Assembly: GCF_900110065.1 (NCBI RefSeq)
Contig: NZ_FOCI01000009.1
Location: 62,001 to 126,000, forward strand
Direction of reading: 5' to 3'
DNA length: 64,000 bases
Source of the DNA: Loktanella fryxellensis
GTDB taxonomy: Bacteria; Pseudomonadota; Alphaproteobacteria; Rhodobacterales; Rhodobacteraceae
Shown one piece after another: positions 16,038 through 25,421 of the stretch (position 1 is the first letter of the stretch; every line of letters starts with the position of its first letter). The translations under genes and the position numbers were made by a program. The notes under the pieces are model-generated. The model searched no databases and was not told the origin of the DNA. It worked only from the letters and a program-made list of their open reading frames with translations.

Positions 16038-18293
16038 TCAGCCGACTTTGCAGGCGGCGATGACCGCCATGTTCAGGATGTCGTTCACCGTGCTGACGGT
16101 CGAACAGATCTGGATCGGCTTGTCGATGCCGGTCAGGATCGGCCCGATCACCGTGGCCCCCGCCATCTCCTGCATCAGTTTCACGCTGATGCTGGCGGAA
16201 TGGCGGGCGGGCACGACCAGCACGTTGGCAGGCCCGGTCAGGCGGCTGAACGGGTAATGCGCCTGTGCGGCGGGGTTGAGCGCGACATCGACGGTCATCT
16301 CGCCCTCATATTCGAAATCGACGCCGCGTGCGTCCAGCACGGTGGGGGCGATGTGCATCTTCTCGGCCCGTTCCGACACCGGATAGCCGAAGGTGGAAAA
16401 CGACAGGAACGCCACACGCGGTTCAAGCCCCAGATCGCGGGCCACGGCGGTACCGCGTTCGGCGATGTCGGCCAGATCGTTCTGATCCGGCCATTCATGC
16501 ACCAGCGTGTCCGCGATCAGCACGATCCGGCCCCGGTTCAGCACCGCCGTGACACCCACTGCCCCGTCATGCGGGCTGGCGTCGAAGACGTGGTTGATCA
16601 GTTCCAGCACATGCGCCGATTTGCGCGTGGCCCCGGTCACCATTCCGTCCGCATGCCCATGCGCCAGCATCAGCGCAGCAAACACGTGCCGGTCACGTGC
16701 CGCGAGCCGGTGCACGTCCTGCCGGTCATGTCCCTTGCGCTGCAGCCGCGCATAAAGGAACGCCTTGTAAGTCTCCAGATGCGGGGTGTTGGCAGCGTTC
16801 ACCACCTCCAACTCGGGGATCGCGTCGGCCAGCCCTTCGGCGGTCAACAGCGCCTCGACATCCTTGGTGCGACCGACGACCAGCGCGCGGCCCAACCCCT
16901 GCCGCTGATAGGCGATGGCGGCCCGCAGCACCCGTGGATCGTCGCCTTCGGTAAAGATCACGCTGGCCTGTGCCGCCCGCGCCCGTGCATTCAGACCGCG
17001 CAGCATGTTGGCCGTGGGGTCCATGCGGGACTTCAGCGATGCGGTATAGGCCTCCATGTCGATGATCGGCCGCCGCGCCACGCCCGTCGCCATGCCTGCC
17101 TGCGCCACGGCGGGCGGGATGCGGTGGATCAGACGGGGATCGAAGGGTGTCGGAATGATATAGTCGCGCCCGAACGCCAGCTTCTTGCCATAGGCGACGG
17201 CGACCTCCTCCGGCACGTCCTCTCTCGCCAGCTGCGCAAGGGCATGGGCGCAGGCGATCTTCATCTCGTCGTTGATGGCACGGGCATGGATATCGAGGGC
17301 ACCGCGGAACAGATACGGAAACCCCAGCACGTTGTTGACCTGATTGGGATAGTCGCTGCGCCCGGTGGCGACGATCGCATCAGGGCGAACGGCGTGTGCC
17401 TCCTCCGGCGTGATCTCGGGGTCCGGGTTCGCCATGGCGAAGATCACCGGATCGGGCGCCATGGACGCGACCATATCCGCCGTGACGGCCCCCTTGGCGC
17501 TGACGCCCAGGAACACGTCGGCACCCTGCATCGCCTCTGCCAATGTACGGGCGGGTGTGTTCGCGGCATGTGCGGATTTCCACTGGTTCATGCCGTCGGT
17601 ACGACCCTGCCAGATGACGCCCTTGGTGTCGCACATGATGCAGTTGTCGTGCCGCGCGCCCATCGTCTTCAACAGTTCCAGACAGGCGATTCCGGCAGCC
17701 CCTGCGCCGTTCAGAACGATGCGCACATCCTCGATCCGCTTGCCCGACAGGTGCAGCGCGTTCAGCAGACCCGCCGCACAGATCACCGCCGTGCCGTGCT
17801 GGTCGTCGTGAAAGACGGGGATGTCCATCTCTTCCTTCAAGCGCTGCTCGATGATGAAGCACTCGGGCGCCTTGATGTCCTCCAGGTTGATGCCGCCGAA
17901 GGTCGGCCCCATCAGACGCACGGCATTGCAGAAGGCGTCGGGATCCTCCGTATCCAGCTCGATGTCGATGGAGTTCACGTCGGCAAAGCGTTTGAACAGG
18001 ACCGACTTGCCTTCCATCACCGGCTTCGACGCCAGCGCGCCCAGATTGCCCAACCCCAGCACGGCGGTGCCGTTGCTGATGACGGCGACCAGATTGCCCT
18101 TGTTGGTGTAATCATAGGCGGTCGCTGGATCGTCGCGGATTTCCAGACACGGCACCGCGACGCCGGGCGAATAGGCAAGGCTCAGATCGCGCTGGGTGGT
18201 CATGGGGACGGTCGCCGTCACCTCCCACTTGCCGGGGGTGGGTAGCAGGTGGAACGCCAAGGCATCCTCGCGCGTGTGCTTTTGCCGTGTCAT
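16038..18293 (-). CDS. maeB: NADP-dependent malic enzyme with C-terminal phosphotransacetylase-like domain
   Basis: Oxidatively decarboxylates malate to pyruvate. At 751 residues it is the long MaeB form: a malic-enzyme half (YSPGVAVPCLEI, NKGNLVAVISNGTAVLGLGN, the metal site FHDDQHGTA, NAD(P) site LNGAGAAGIACLEL) and from about residue 430 a phosphate acetyltransferase-like half that usually serves regulation, not transacetylation. The ATG with an upstream GGGAGGGTGG site gives MTRQKHTREDALAFH; a longer frame upstream is not needed. It is divergent from mutS, with a shared control region of about 100 bases. Confidence 0.95.
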   Translation of the reverse strand: MTRQKHTREDALAFHLLPTPGKWEVTATVPMTTQRDLSLAYSPGVAVPCLEIRDDPATAYDYTNKGNLVAVISNGTAVLGLGNLGALASKPVMEGKSVLFKRFADVNSIDIELDTEDPDAFCNAVRLMGPTFGGINLEDIKAPECFIIEQRLKEEMDIPVFHDDQHGTAVICAAGLLNALHLSGKRIEDVRIVLNGAGAAGIACLELLKTMGARHDNCIMCDTKGVIWQGRTDGMNQWKSAHAANTPARTLAEAMQGADVFLGVSAKGAVTADMVASMAPDPVIFAMANPDPEITPEEAHAVRPDAIVATGRSDYPNQVNNVLGFPYLFRGALDIHARAINDEMKIACAHALAQLAREDVPEEVAVAYGKKLAFGRDYIIPTPFDPRLIHRIPPAVAQAGMATGVARRPIIDMEAYTASLKSRMDPTANMLRGLNARARAAQASVIFTEGDDPRVLRAAIAYQRQGLGRALVVGRTKDVEALLTAEGLADAIPELEVVNAANTPHLETYKAFLYARLQRKGHDRQDVHRLAARDRHVFAALMLAHGHADGMVTGATRKSAHVLELINHVFDASPHDGAVGVTAVLNRGRIVLIADTLVHEWPDQNDLADIAERGTAVARDLGLEPRVAFLSFSTFGYPVSERAEKMHIAPTVLDARGVDFEYEGEMTVDVALNPAAQAHYPFSRLTGPANVLVVPARHSASISVKLMQEMAGATVIGPILTGIDKPIQICSTVSTVNDILNMAVIAACKVG

Positions 18294-18399
18294 CGCCACC
18301 CTCCCGTGCATGAGCGCCAAGGTGTAACGTGCAGGCCTGCACCGCTCAACGCCTTTCATCACGGTGACGGGCCTGATACCGAAGGGCAAGCGCCGGGGG

Positions 18400-21036
18400 A
18401 TGACAATGAACGACACCGTCACGCCGATGATGGCACAATATCTGGCCCTCAAGGCCGGTTATCCCGACGCGATCCTGTTCTATCGCATGGGCGATTTCTA
18501 CGAGATGTTCTTCGACGATGCGGTCGCGGCGTCGGCAGCCCTCGACATCGCGCTGACAAAACGGGGCAAGCATTTGGATGCCGACATCGCGATGTGCGGC
18601 GTGCCCGTACACAGTGCCGAAAGCTACCTTTTGACACTGATCCGCAAGGGTTTCCGCGTGGCCGTCTGTGAACAGATGGAAGACCCCGCCGAGGCGAAGA
18701 AGCGCGGATCGAAGTCGGTGGTCCGGCGCGACGTGGTACGGTTGGTCACACCGGGCACGCTGACGGAGGATAGCCTGCTGGACGCGCGGCGGCACAACTT
18801 CCTTGCTGCCATCGCACAGGTCCGCGACGAGGTGGCCCTCGCCTGGGCCGACATCTCGACCGGCGCGCTGCGGGTCATGGCTTGTCCCATGTCGGGCCTC
18901 GGCCCGGAACTGGCGCGCCTCGCCCCGCGCGAGGTTCTGGTAGCCGATGGGGATGACACGACCCTGCGCGGGATCGTGGAGGAGACGGGCGCAAGCCTGA
19001 CCACCCTCGGGCGGTCGTCCTTCGACAGCACGCAGGGCGAACGCAGGCTGTGCGCGCTGTATGACGTGGCCTCGCTCGACGCATTCGGCACGTTCCACCG
19101 GGCAGAGGTGGCGGCCCTCGCGGGCCTCGTCGCCTATGTGGAGACGACGCAGAAAGGCAATCTGCCCCTGCTGCGTCCGCCTGTGCAGGAACAACGCGAG
19201 GCGATCATGCAGATCGACGCCGCCACGCGGCGGTCGCTGGAACTGACCCACGCGCTGGGCGGTGGACGCGCGGGCTCGCTGCTGGCCGCCATTGACCGGA
19301 CCGTAACGGCGGCGGGGGCACGTCTGCTGGAACGGCGGCTGTCTGCCCCATCACGCCGGATCGAGGTGATCGCGGCACGGCAGACGGCGATCGCGACGCT
19401 CGTGGACGATCCCGCGCTGACGCGCGACCTGCGTGAGCATCTGGCGCAGGTGCATGACCTTGACCGCGCCCTGTCCCGGGTGGCGCTGGATCGGGGTGGT
19501 CCGCGCGACCTCGCGGCGATCCGCAACACCATCGAGCAGGCAAAACGCCTGCATCAGAGCCTGATCGGCACCGATCTGCTGCCAGAGGCGCAAGCGGCCC
19601 TCATCGGCCATGACGACATTCTGGCCCTTCTGGACGCCGCGCTGGTCGCCGAGCCACCCCTGCTGGTGCGTGACGGCGGCTTCATCGCCACGGGCCACGA
19701 CGACGCCCTCGACGCCGCTCGCCACCTGCGTGACGAAGGCCGCGGCGTCATTGCGCAGATGCAGGCCGACTTCATCGCGCAAACTGGCATCGCGGCGCTG
19801 AAGATCAAGCATAACAATGTGCTGGGCTATTTCATCGAGACGACCGCCACCCATGCGGAACGCATGATGGCCCCGCCGCTGTCGCAGACCTTCATCCACC
19901 GGCAGACGACCGCCAATCAGGTGCGTTTCACGACTGTCGCGCTGAACGAGATCGAATCCCGCATCCTGAACGCGGGCGGTGAGGCGCTGGAGATTGAAAA
20001 GCGGCTCTATGCAAGGCTTTCAGGGTCTGTTCTGGCGCAACATGCTGCCCTCGGTCAGCTGGCCCGCGCACTGGCCGACATCGACGTGACCGCCGCCCTT
20101 GCCCATCTGGCCCGCGCCGAAGGCTGGGTGCGCCCGGTGATCGACGACAGCCGAGATTTCCAGATCACTAGTGGCCGTCACCCGGTCGTCGAAGAGGCGC
20201 TGCGCAAGTCCGGCACGCCGTTCGTCGCGAACGATTGCGATCTGAGCGATACACCGATCTGGTTGCTGACCGGCCCGAACATGGCCGGCAAATCCACCTA
20301 TCTGCGGCAGAACGCGCTGATCGCGATATTGGCCCAGACCGGGGCCTATGTTCCGGCGACACAGGCCCGCATCGGTATCGTCAGCCAGATCTTCAGCCGG
20401 GTCGGTGCCAGCGACGACCTCGCACGGGGGCGGTCCACGTTCATGGTCGAAATGGTGGAAACGGCGGCGATCCTCAATCAGGCGGACGACCGCGCGCTGG
20501 TCATCCTGGACGAGATCGGACGCGGCACGGCGACCTATGACGGCCTGTCGATCGCCTGGGCGACACTGGAACACCTGCACGACGTCAACCGCTGCCGCGC
20601 CCTGTTCGCCACGCATTACCACGAGATGAGCAACCTGTCCGCCAAGCTGGCTGGCGTGGACAATGCCACGGTCAGCGTCAAGGAATGGGACGGTGACGTG
20701 ATATTCCTGCACGAGGTGCGCCGCGGCACGGCGGATCGCAGCTATGGCGTGCAGGTCGCGCGGCTGGCGGGCCTGCCGCCGTCGGTGGTGGCCCGCGCCA
20801 AGGTGGTGCTTGAGGCGCTGGAAAAGGGCGAACGCGAAGGCGGAGCCGCCCGCCGCGCAGTGATCGACGATTTGCCGCTGTTCGCTGCAGCGCCGCCGCT
20901 GCCGCCGAAGGCAGTCGTGAAACAATCTGCTGTCGAAGACCGGCTGCGCAACATCCACCCGGACGATCTGTCACCGAAGGATGCGCTGGCGCTGATCTAC
21001 GATTTGAGGAGTCTGCTGAACGACGAGGCGTCTTAG
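18400..21036 (+). CDS. mutS: DNA mismatch repair protein MutS
   Basis: Recognises mismatches and small loops to start methyl-independent mismatch repair. The 878-residue protein has the mismatch-contacting Phe-X-Glu in GDFYEMF (Phe33, Glu35), the core and clamp helices, and the ATPase motifs: Walker A GPNMAGKST near 625, Walker B LVILDEIGRGTATYDG and FATHYHE. The C-terminal tail LRNIHPDDLSPKDALALIYD is the usual dimer/tetramer segment. The ATG pair at MTM is preceded by a GGGGG-type site; a GTG at 18364 would add 12 residues. mutL is not in the window. Confidence 0.97.
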   Translation: MTMNDTVTPMMAQYLALKAGYPDAILFYRMGDFYEMFFDDAVAASAALDIALTKRGKHLDADIAMCGVPVHSAESYLLTLIRKGFRVAVCEQMEDPAEAKKRGSKSVVRRDVVRLVTPGTLTEDSLLDARRHNFLAAIAQVRDEVALAWADISTGALRVMACPMSGLGPELARLAPREVLVADGDDTTLRGIVEETGASLTTLGRSSFDSTQGERRLCALYDVASLDAFGTFHRAEVAALAGLVAYVETTQKGNLPLLRPPVQEQREAIMQIDAATRRSLELTHALGGGRAGSLLAAIDRTVTAAGARLLERRLSAPSRRIEVIAARQTAIATLVDDPALTRDLREHLAQVHDLDRALSRVALDRGGPRDLAAIRNTIEQAKRLHQSLIGTDLLPEAQAALIGHDDILALLDAALVAEPPLLVRDGGFIATGHDDALDAARHLRDEGRGVIAQMQADFIAQTGIAALKIKHNNVLGYFIETTATHAERMMAPPLSQTFIHRQTTANQVRFTTVALNEIESRILNAGGEALEIEKRLYARLSGSVLAQHAALGQLARALADIDVTAALAHLARAEGWVRPVIDDSRDFQITSGRHPVVEEALRKSGTPFVANDCDLSDTPIWLLTGPNMAGKSTYLRQNALIAILAQTGAYVPATQARIGIVSQIFSRVGASDDLARGRSTFMVEMVETAAILNQADDRALVILDEIGRGTATYDGLSIAWATLEHLHDVNRCRALFATHYHEMSNLSAKLAGVDNATVSVKEWDGDVIFLHEVRRGTADRSYGVQVARLAGLPPSVVARAKVVLEALEKGEREGGAARRAVIDDLPLFAAAPPLPPKAVVKQSAVEDRLRNIHPDDLSPKDALALIYDLRSLLNDEAS

Positions 21037-21107
21037 AGCAGCGGGCCCCGTTCTTCGGGTCACAAATATCCCGGGGGGCCGCCGGGGGTCCACCACTGGT
21101 CCGAGCA

Positions 21108-21127
21108 CCAGCCGGCGACGGGGCTGG
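21108..21127. terminator. Hairpin between convergent mutS and grpE
   Basis: CCAGCC and GGCTGG pair around an 8-base loop within the 129-base G+C-rich gap between the convergent genes. No T-run. Other G/C tracts in this gap could form alternative stems, so this is a weak call. Confidence 0.3.
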
Positions 21128-21165
21128 CCCCCCAGCTTGATCGCCGCGCCGCGCGCGGCGAAACC

Positions 21166-21720
21166 TCAGTTTGCAGGCATCGACGACACGCCGACCTGTG
21201 CGGGGCGCAGCAGGCGGTCGTGCAGCATGAACCCTTCGGTCGAGACCTGGATGATGTGGCCGGACTTGGTGCCGGGCACGGGTGCCTCGAACATCGCCTG
21301 ATGCAGGTTCGGATCGAACTTGTCGCCGACCTCCGGTACGATGGGGTCGATGCCGTGCTTCTTGAACACCGACAGCAGTTCCCGCATCGTCAGCTCCACG
21401 CCTTCCAGCAGCGCCGCGTTGGCCGACTTGTCGGCCTCTTCGGCGGACTGCAAGGCGCGGCGCAGGTTGTCGTAGATCGGCAGCAGATCGCGCGACATGC
21501 GAGAGGAGCCGTAATTCTCGGCCTCCTTCCGGTCGCGGTCGGCGCGTTTGCGCGTATTTTCCGCGTCGGCCAACGCGCGCATGAACTTGTCGCGCATGTC
21601 GTCGCGCTCGGCTTCCAGCGTGGCAATCCGGGCCAGAACGTCGTCGCCGGCCGCATCCATCGCATCGCCTTCGGCGGCCATCTCATCCAGGCTCATCGGT
21701 TCGGAGTTCTCGTTGGACAT
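21166..21720 (-). CDS. grpE: Nucleotide exchange factor GrpE
   Basis: GrpE releases ADP from DnaK in the Hsp70 cycle. The 184-residue protein has an acidic N-terminal tail, a long coiled coil (ERDDMRDKFMRALADAENTR, then ERKEAEN-type repeats), and the C-terminal beta domain with HGIDPIVPEVGDKFDPNLHQ and GFMLHDRLLRPAQVGV. The ATG after AGGAAGTGACC was chosen over a GTG two codons earlier. It lies 12 bases behind hrcA and is probably co-transcribed with it; dnaK and dnaJ are not in this window. Confidence 0.95.
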   Translation of the reverse strand: MSNENSEPMSLDEMAAEGDAMDAAGDDVLARIATLEAERDDMRDKFMRALADAENTRKRADRDRKEAENYGSSRMSRDLLPIYDNLRRALQSAEEADKSANAALLEGVELTMRELLSVFKKHGIDPIVPEVGDKFDPNLHQAMFEAPVPGTKSGHIIQVSTEGFMLHDRLLRPAQVGVSSMPAN

Positions 21721-21732
21721 GGTCACTTCCTG

Positions 21733-22797
21733 TCAGGAGCGGTCGGCGATCATCTGGCCGACCCGCTGTGCGGTATAGTTCACGATGGGCACGATCCGCC
21801 CATAGTTCAGTCGCGTCGGACCAATGACGCCGACGGCGCCGATGATCTTGCGGTCGGCGTTCATATAAGGAGAAACGACCAGACTGGAACCCGAAAGTGA
21901 GAAAAGTTTGTTCTCGGACCCGATAAAGATGCGCACGCCGTCGCCCTCCTCGGCCAGTTCCAGGAACTGTGCGATGTCCCGCTTGCGCTCCAGATCGTCG
22001 AACAGGCTGCGGATGCGGTCGATGTTGCCGGCCTGATCCGCATCGTCGAGCAGATGGCTGCTGCCACGCACGATCAGGCGTTCGTTCTGCTCGCCTTCGT
22101 TTTCCCACAGCACAGCCCCGGACTGCACCAGTTCGGCGGCGAGCGTGTCGATTTCCTGCCGCCGCGCCTTGATTTCACGTGCGATGACGGTGCCGAGGGT
22201 AGAGAGGGTCTGCCCTTCGGCGATGGCGTTGAGGAAGTTCGCGGCCTCTCGCATCGACGACGGGGTCTGCCCCGGCGGCGGGGTGAAGATGCGATTTTCG
22301 ACGTGGCCGTCGGCAAAGACCAGCACGACCAGCGCCCGCGCGGGCGACAGCGACACGAACTCGATATGCCGGATCGTTGCCTCGTGCTTGGGCGTCAGCA
22401 CAAGGCTTGCGACCTGCGTGACACCCGACAGCGCGGACCCCACGCGGTCCAGCAGACTGGCCACGTCGTCGGCCCCATTGCCCAATGTCTGGTCGATGCG
22501 CGACCGATCCTCGCCTGACAGATCGCCAACCTCGAGCAGGCCATCTACGAACATCCGCAGGCCCAGTTGCGTCGGCACGCGGCCCGCACTGACATGGGGG
22601 CTGCCCAGCAGGCCGAGGTATTCCAGATCGTTCATCACGTTGCGGATTGTCGCGGCACTGACCTGTTCCGTCAGGGTCCGGGTCAGCGTGCGACTGCCGA
22701 CAGGCGATCCGGTTTCGAGATAGCCCTCGACGATGCGACGAAAGACCTCGCGAGAGCGGGCCGTCATGGCATCGAGATGGGGCGTGCGGTCTGGCAT
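21733..22797 (-). CDS. hrcA: Heat-inducible transcription repressor HrcA
   Basis: HrcA represses chaperone operons by binding CIRCE inverted repeats. The 354-residue protein begins with a winged-helix segment (REVFRRIVEGYLETGSPVGS, then VSAATIRNVMNDLEYLGLL with HVSAGRVPTQLGLR), followed by a GAF-like region and the C-terminal GVIGPTRLNYGRIVPIVNYT. I looked for the CIRCE consensus in the 128-base gap to the divergent rph gene and did not see it, so this copy does not obviously regulate itself; targets such as groESL would be elsewhere. Confidence 0.95.
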   Translation of the reverse strand: MPDRTPHLDAMTARSREVFRRIVEGYLETGSPVGSRTLTRTLTEQVSAATIRNVMNDLEYLGLLGSPHVSAGRVPTQLGLRMFVDGLLEVGDLSGEDRSRIDQTLGNGADDVASLLDRVGSALSGVTQVASLVLTPKHEATIRHIEFVSLSPARALVVLVFADGHVENRIFTPPPGQTPSSMREAANFLNAIAEGQTLSTLGTVIAREIKARRQEIDTLAAELVQSGAVLWENEGEQNERLIVRGSSHLLDDADQAGNIDRIRSLFDDLERKRDIAQFLELAEEGDGVRIFIGSENKLFSLSGSSLVVSPYMNADRKIIGAVGVIGPTRLNYGRIVPIVNYTAQRVGQMIADRS

Positions 22798-22925
22798 GAA
22801 GGTCCGTCTGAGGGTGGCAGCGTTAAATCCCGCAATGCGGTCACGTCAATCGTGACGCGGAGCGGGCTTGGATTTCATAGATGGGCGGCGTATCCGACGA
22901 ACGCAACCTAGAAAGGACCTTGCCC

Positions 22926-23633
22926 ATGCGCCCCTCCGGCCGTCGCACCGATCAGATGCGCGATGTCAGCATCGACACCGCCGTGACCCGCCACGCCGAA
23001 GGATCGTGCCTGATCCGCATGGGTGACACCCATGTGCTGTGCACCGCCAGCATCGACAACCGCGTGCCGTCGTTCCTCAAGAACTCGGGCCTGGGCTGGG
23101 TGACGGCAGAATACGGCATGCTGCCCCGCGCGACCCACAGCCGGATGCGGCGCGAGGCGAAGGACGGCCAGAGCGGCCGCACGCAGGAGATCCAGCGCCT
23201 GATCGGTCGCGCCCTGCGGGCCGGTGTCGACCGCGTCGCACTTGGCGAGCGGCAGATCACGATTGACTGCGACGTGATCCAGGCCGATGGCGGGACGCGG
23301 TGCGCCGCGATCACAGGCGGTTGGGTCGCATTGAAGCTGGCGGTCAACAAGTTGATGAAGGCGGGGTTGGTCATCAGCGACCCGCTGGTCGATCCGGTCG
23401 CGGCCGTGTCCTGCGGCATCTATGCCGGGCAACCGGTGCTGGATCTGGATTACCCCGAGGACAGCGAGGCGGGCGTGGACGGGAACTTCATCATGACGGC
23501 GGGCAAGCTGATCGAGATCCAGATGGCCGCCGAAGGCGCAACGTTCAGCCGCAGCCAGATGGATACGCTGTTGGACCTCGCCGGTGGCGGCATCGAGGAG
23601 CTGCACCGCATCCAGCGCGAGGCGGTGGCATGA
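22926..23633 (+). CDS. rph: Ribonuclease PH
   Basis: A phosphorolytic 3'-5' exoribonuclease that trims tRNA precursors. The 235-residue protein starts [16 protein letters not shown] and shows the family run [36 protein letters not shown], the phosphate-site [20 protein letters not shown] region, [19 protein letters not shown] and [16 protein letters not shown]. It overlaps rdgB by 4 bases (ATGA), a pairing common to many bacteria, and is divergent from hrcA. Confidence 0.97.
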   Translation: MRPSGRRTDQMRDVSIDTAVTRHAEGSCLIRMGDTHVLCTASIDNRVPSFLKNSGLGWVTAEYGMLPRATHSRMRREAKDGQSGRTQEIQRLIGRALRAGVDRVALGERQITIDCDVIQADGGTRCAAITGGWVALKLAVNKLMKAGLVISDPLVDPVAAVSCGIYAGQPVLDLDYPEDSEAGVDGNFIMTAGKLIEIQMAAEGATFSRSQMDTLLDLAGGGIEELHRIQREAVA

Positions 23634-24238
23634 GGCGCTTTTCAGGCTCTAATCTGGTGATTGCGACCCATAACACTGGCAAGCTGGAAGAAATCGCCGA
23701 TCTGCTGGCGCCCTATGGCGTCACGCTGTCGTCGAACGCCGATCACGGCTTGCCGGAACCGGACGAGACGGAGACGACCTTTGCGGGCAACGCCCGGATC
23801 AAGGCCCATGCCGCGGCGCAGGCGACGGGTCTGCCTGCGCTGGCCGATGATAGCGGAATCGAGATCGACGGGTTGGGCGGCGCGCCCGGGGTGAATACCG
23901 CAGACTGGGCCGAGACGCCGCAGGGGCGCGATTTCGGCCTGGCCATGCAGCGGGCGTGGGACGCGTTGCAGGCAGCCGACGCCCCCTACCCGCGCACCGC
24001 ACGGTTCTGCTGCACGCTTGTCATGGCGTGGCCGGACGGACATGACGAGGTGTTCGCCGGTGTCATGCCGGGGCAGATCGTGTGGCCGGGGCGCGGCGGT
24101 CAGGGGCATGGCTATGACCCGATCTTTCAGCCGGATGGCCATGAGCTGACCTTCGGCGAGATGGATCGTTGGGAAAAGAACCGCATCAGCCACCGGGCCG
24201 ACGCCTTTGCCAAACTTGTGGCGGGTTGTTTTGCCTGA
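23630..24238 (+). CDS. rdgB: RdgB/HAM1 family non-canonical purine NTP pyrophosphatase
   Basis: Removes dITP, XTP and related damaged nucleotides from the pool. The 202-residue protein has [15 protein letters not shown] at 12-26, the active-site segment [31 protein letters not shown] and the C-terminal RISHRADAF, all diagnostic. It starts within the rph stop and overlaps the beginning of hemW, so rph-rdgB-hemW form one operon. Confidence 0.96.
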   Translation: MRRFSGSNLVIATHNTGKLEEIADLLAPYGVTLSSNADHGLPEPDETETTFAGNARIKAHAAAQATGLPALADDSGIEIDGLGGAPGVNTADWAETPQGRDFGLAMQRAWDALQAADAPYPRTARFCCTLVMAWPDGHDEVFAGVMPGQIVWPGRGGQGHGYDPIFQPDGHELTFGEMDRWEKNRISHRADAFAKLVAGCFA

Positions 24239-25421
24239 GGATCGCATCCCGGCGGACGACTGGCGCGCGGGCGGCTTTGGCCTCTATCTGCACTGGCCGT
24301 TCTGCAAGGCGAAGTGCCCCTATTGCGACTTCAACTCTCACGTCGCGCCACAGATCGACGAGGCCCGCTGGCAGGCCGCCTATCTGACCGAGATCGACAG
24401 GCTGGGCGCGCAGACCGAAGGGCGCGTGCTGCAATCGGTGTTCTTTGGCGGCGGCACGCCCAGTCTGATGTCACCTGATCTGGTGGACGCGATCCTGCGG
24501 CGGATCAGGGCGACATGGCCGATGGCGAACGACGCGGAGATCACGCTGGAAGCGAACCCCACATCGGTCGAATCGGGCCGTTTCGAGGGCTATCGCGCGG
24601 CGGGCGTCAACCGCGTCTCTCTTGGTGTGCAGGCCCTGAACGACCATGATTTGCGGCGGTTGGGGCGGATGCACACGGCGGCCGAGGCGATGACGGCGTT
24701 CGATACGGCGCGCGGGATATTCGAGCGCGTCAGTTTCGACCTGATCTATGCGCGGCAAGATCAGACGCTGACAGCGTGGCGTGCGGAACTGGCGCAGGCC
24801 TTGACCTTGGCGGTCGATCATCTGTCGCTGTACCAGCTGACGATCGAGGATGGCACCGTCTTTGGCGCACGTGCAGCGGCCGGTCAGTTGCGCGGCCTGC
24901 CCGACGACGATCTGGGCGCCGACATGTATCTGATGACGCAAGAAATGTGCGCGGCGGCAGGCATGGGCGGGTACGAGGTATCGAACCACGCGCGCGACGG
25001 ATCGGAGAGCCGCCATAACCGCATCTACTGGCAATCGGGGGACTATGTCGGGGTCGGGCCGGGGGCGCAGGGCCGCCTGACACTGGACGGCCATCGCTGG
25101 GGTACATCCACGCCGCTGGCACCGATTCCATGGTTGCGGCAGGTCGAGACGATGGGCGCCGGCGAAGACGCGAGAGAGGCCATCGACGCGCATGCGCATC
25201 GGACGGAGCTTCTTCTGATGGGTCTTCGGCTGCGTGACGGAATCGACACGGCGCGATTGCACGCCAATGGCATCGACACGGCAACGACGGCGATCACCGA
25301 TCTGGTAGACCTCGGGCTTATTGCGGATGATCCGGACCGACTGCGGGTTACCGACACCGGGCGACCCGTCCTGAACGGTGTGCTGCGCGCGATCCTTGCG
25401 GATCAGTCGCCGGTCAGCTGA
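24207..25421 (+). CDS. hemW: Radical SAM heme chaperone HemW (coproporphyrinogen oxidase-like)
   Basis: The HemN-like protein keeps the radical-SAM cluster motif CKAKCPYCDF (CX3CX2C) after YLHWPF. It also has FFGGGTPSLM, EANPTS, RVSLGVQAL and the EVSNHAR region. The HemW subgroup binds heme and is thought to insert it into respiratory proteins; it lacks the extra N-terminal residues of true HemN. The start is uncertain: only TTG codons are available (24207, 24216, 24231), all overlapping rdgB; the last has a GGCGGG-like site before it. The 3' end overlaps the convergent parB by 19 bases. Confidence 0.9.
   Translation: MPNLWRVVLPEDRIPADDWRAGGFGLYLHWPFCKAKCPYCDFNSHVAPQIDEARWQAAYLTEIDRLGAQTEGRVLQSVFFGGGTPSLMSPDLVDAILRRIRATWPMANDAEITLEANPTSVESGRFEGYRAAGVNRVSLGVQALNDHDLRRLGRMHTAAEAMTAFDTARGIFERVSFDLIYARQDQTLTAWRAELAQALTLAVDHLSLYQLTIEDGTVFGARAAAGQLRGLPDDDLGADMYLMTQEMCAAAGMGGYEVSNHARDGSESRHNRIYWQSGDYVGVGPGAQGRLTLDGHRWGTSTPLAPIPWLRQVETMGAGEDAREAIDAHAHRTELLLMGLRLRDGIDTARLHANGIDTATTAITDLVDLGLIADDPDRLRVTDTGRPVLNGVLRAILADQSPVS

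Noticed and set aside
22171-22186. A third parS-like site inside hrcA (core TTTCACGTG)
   Set aside because: Only about 10 of 16 bases match the palindrome and the right arm is lost.
22798-22925. CIRCE element between hrcA and rph
   Set aside because: No TTAGCACTC-N9-GAGTGCTAA-like repeat can be found.
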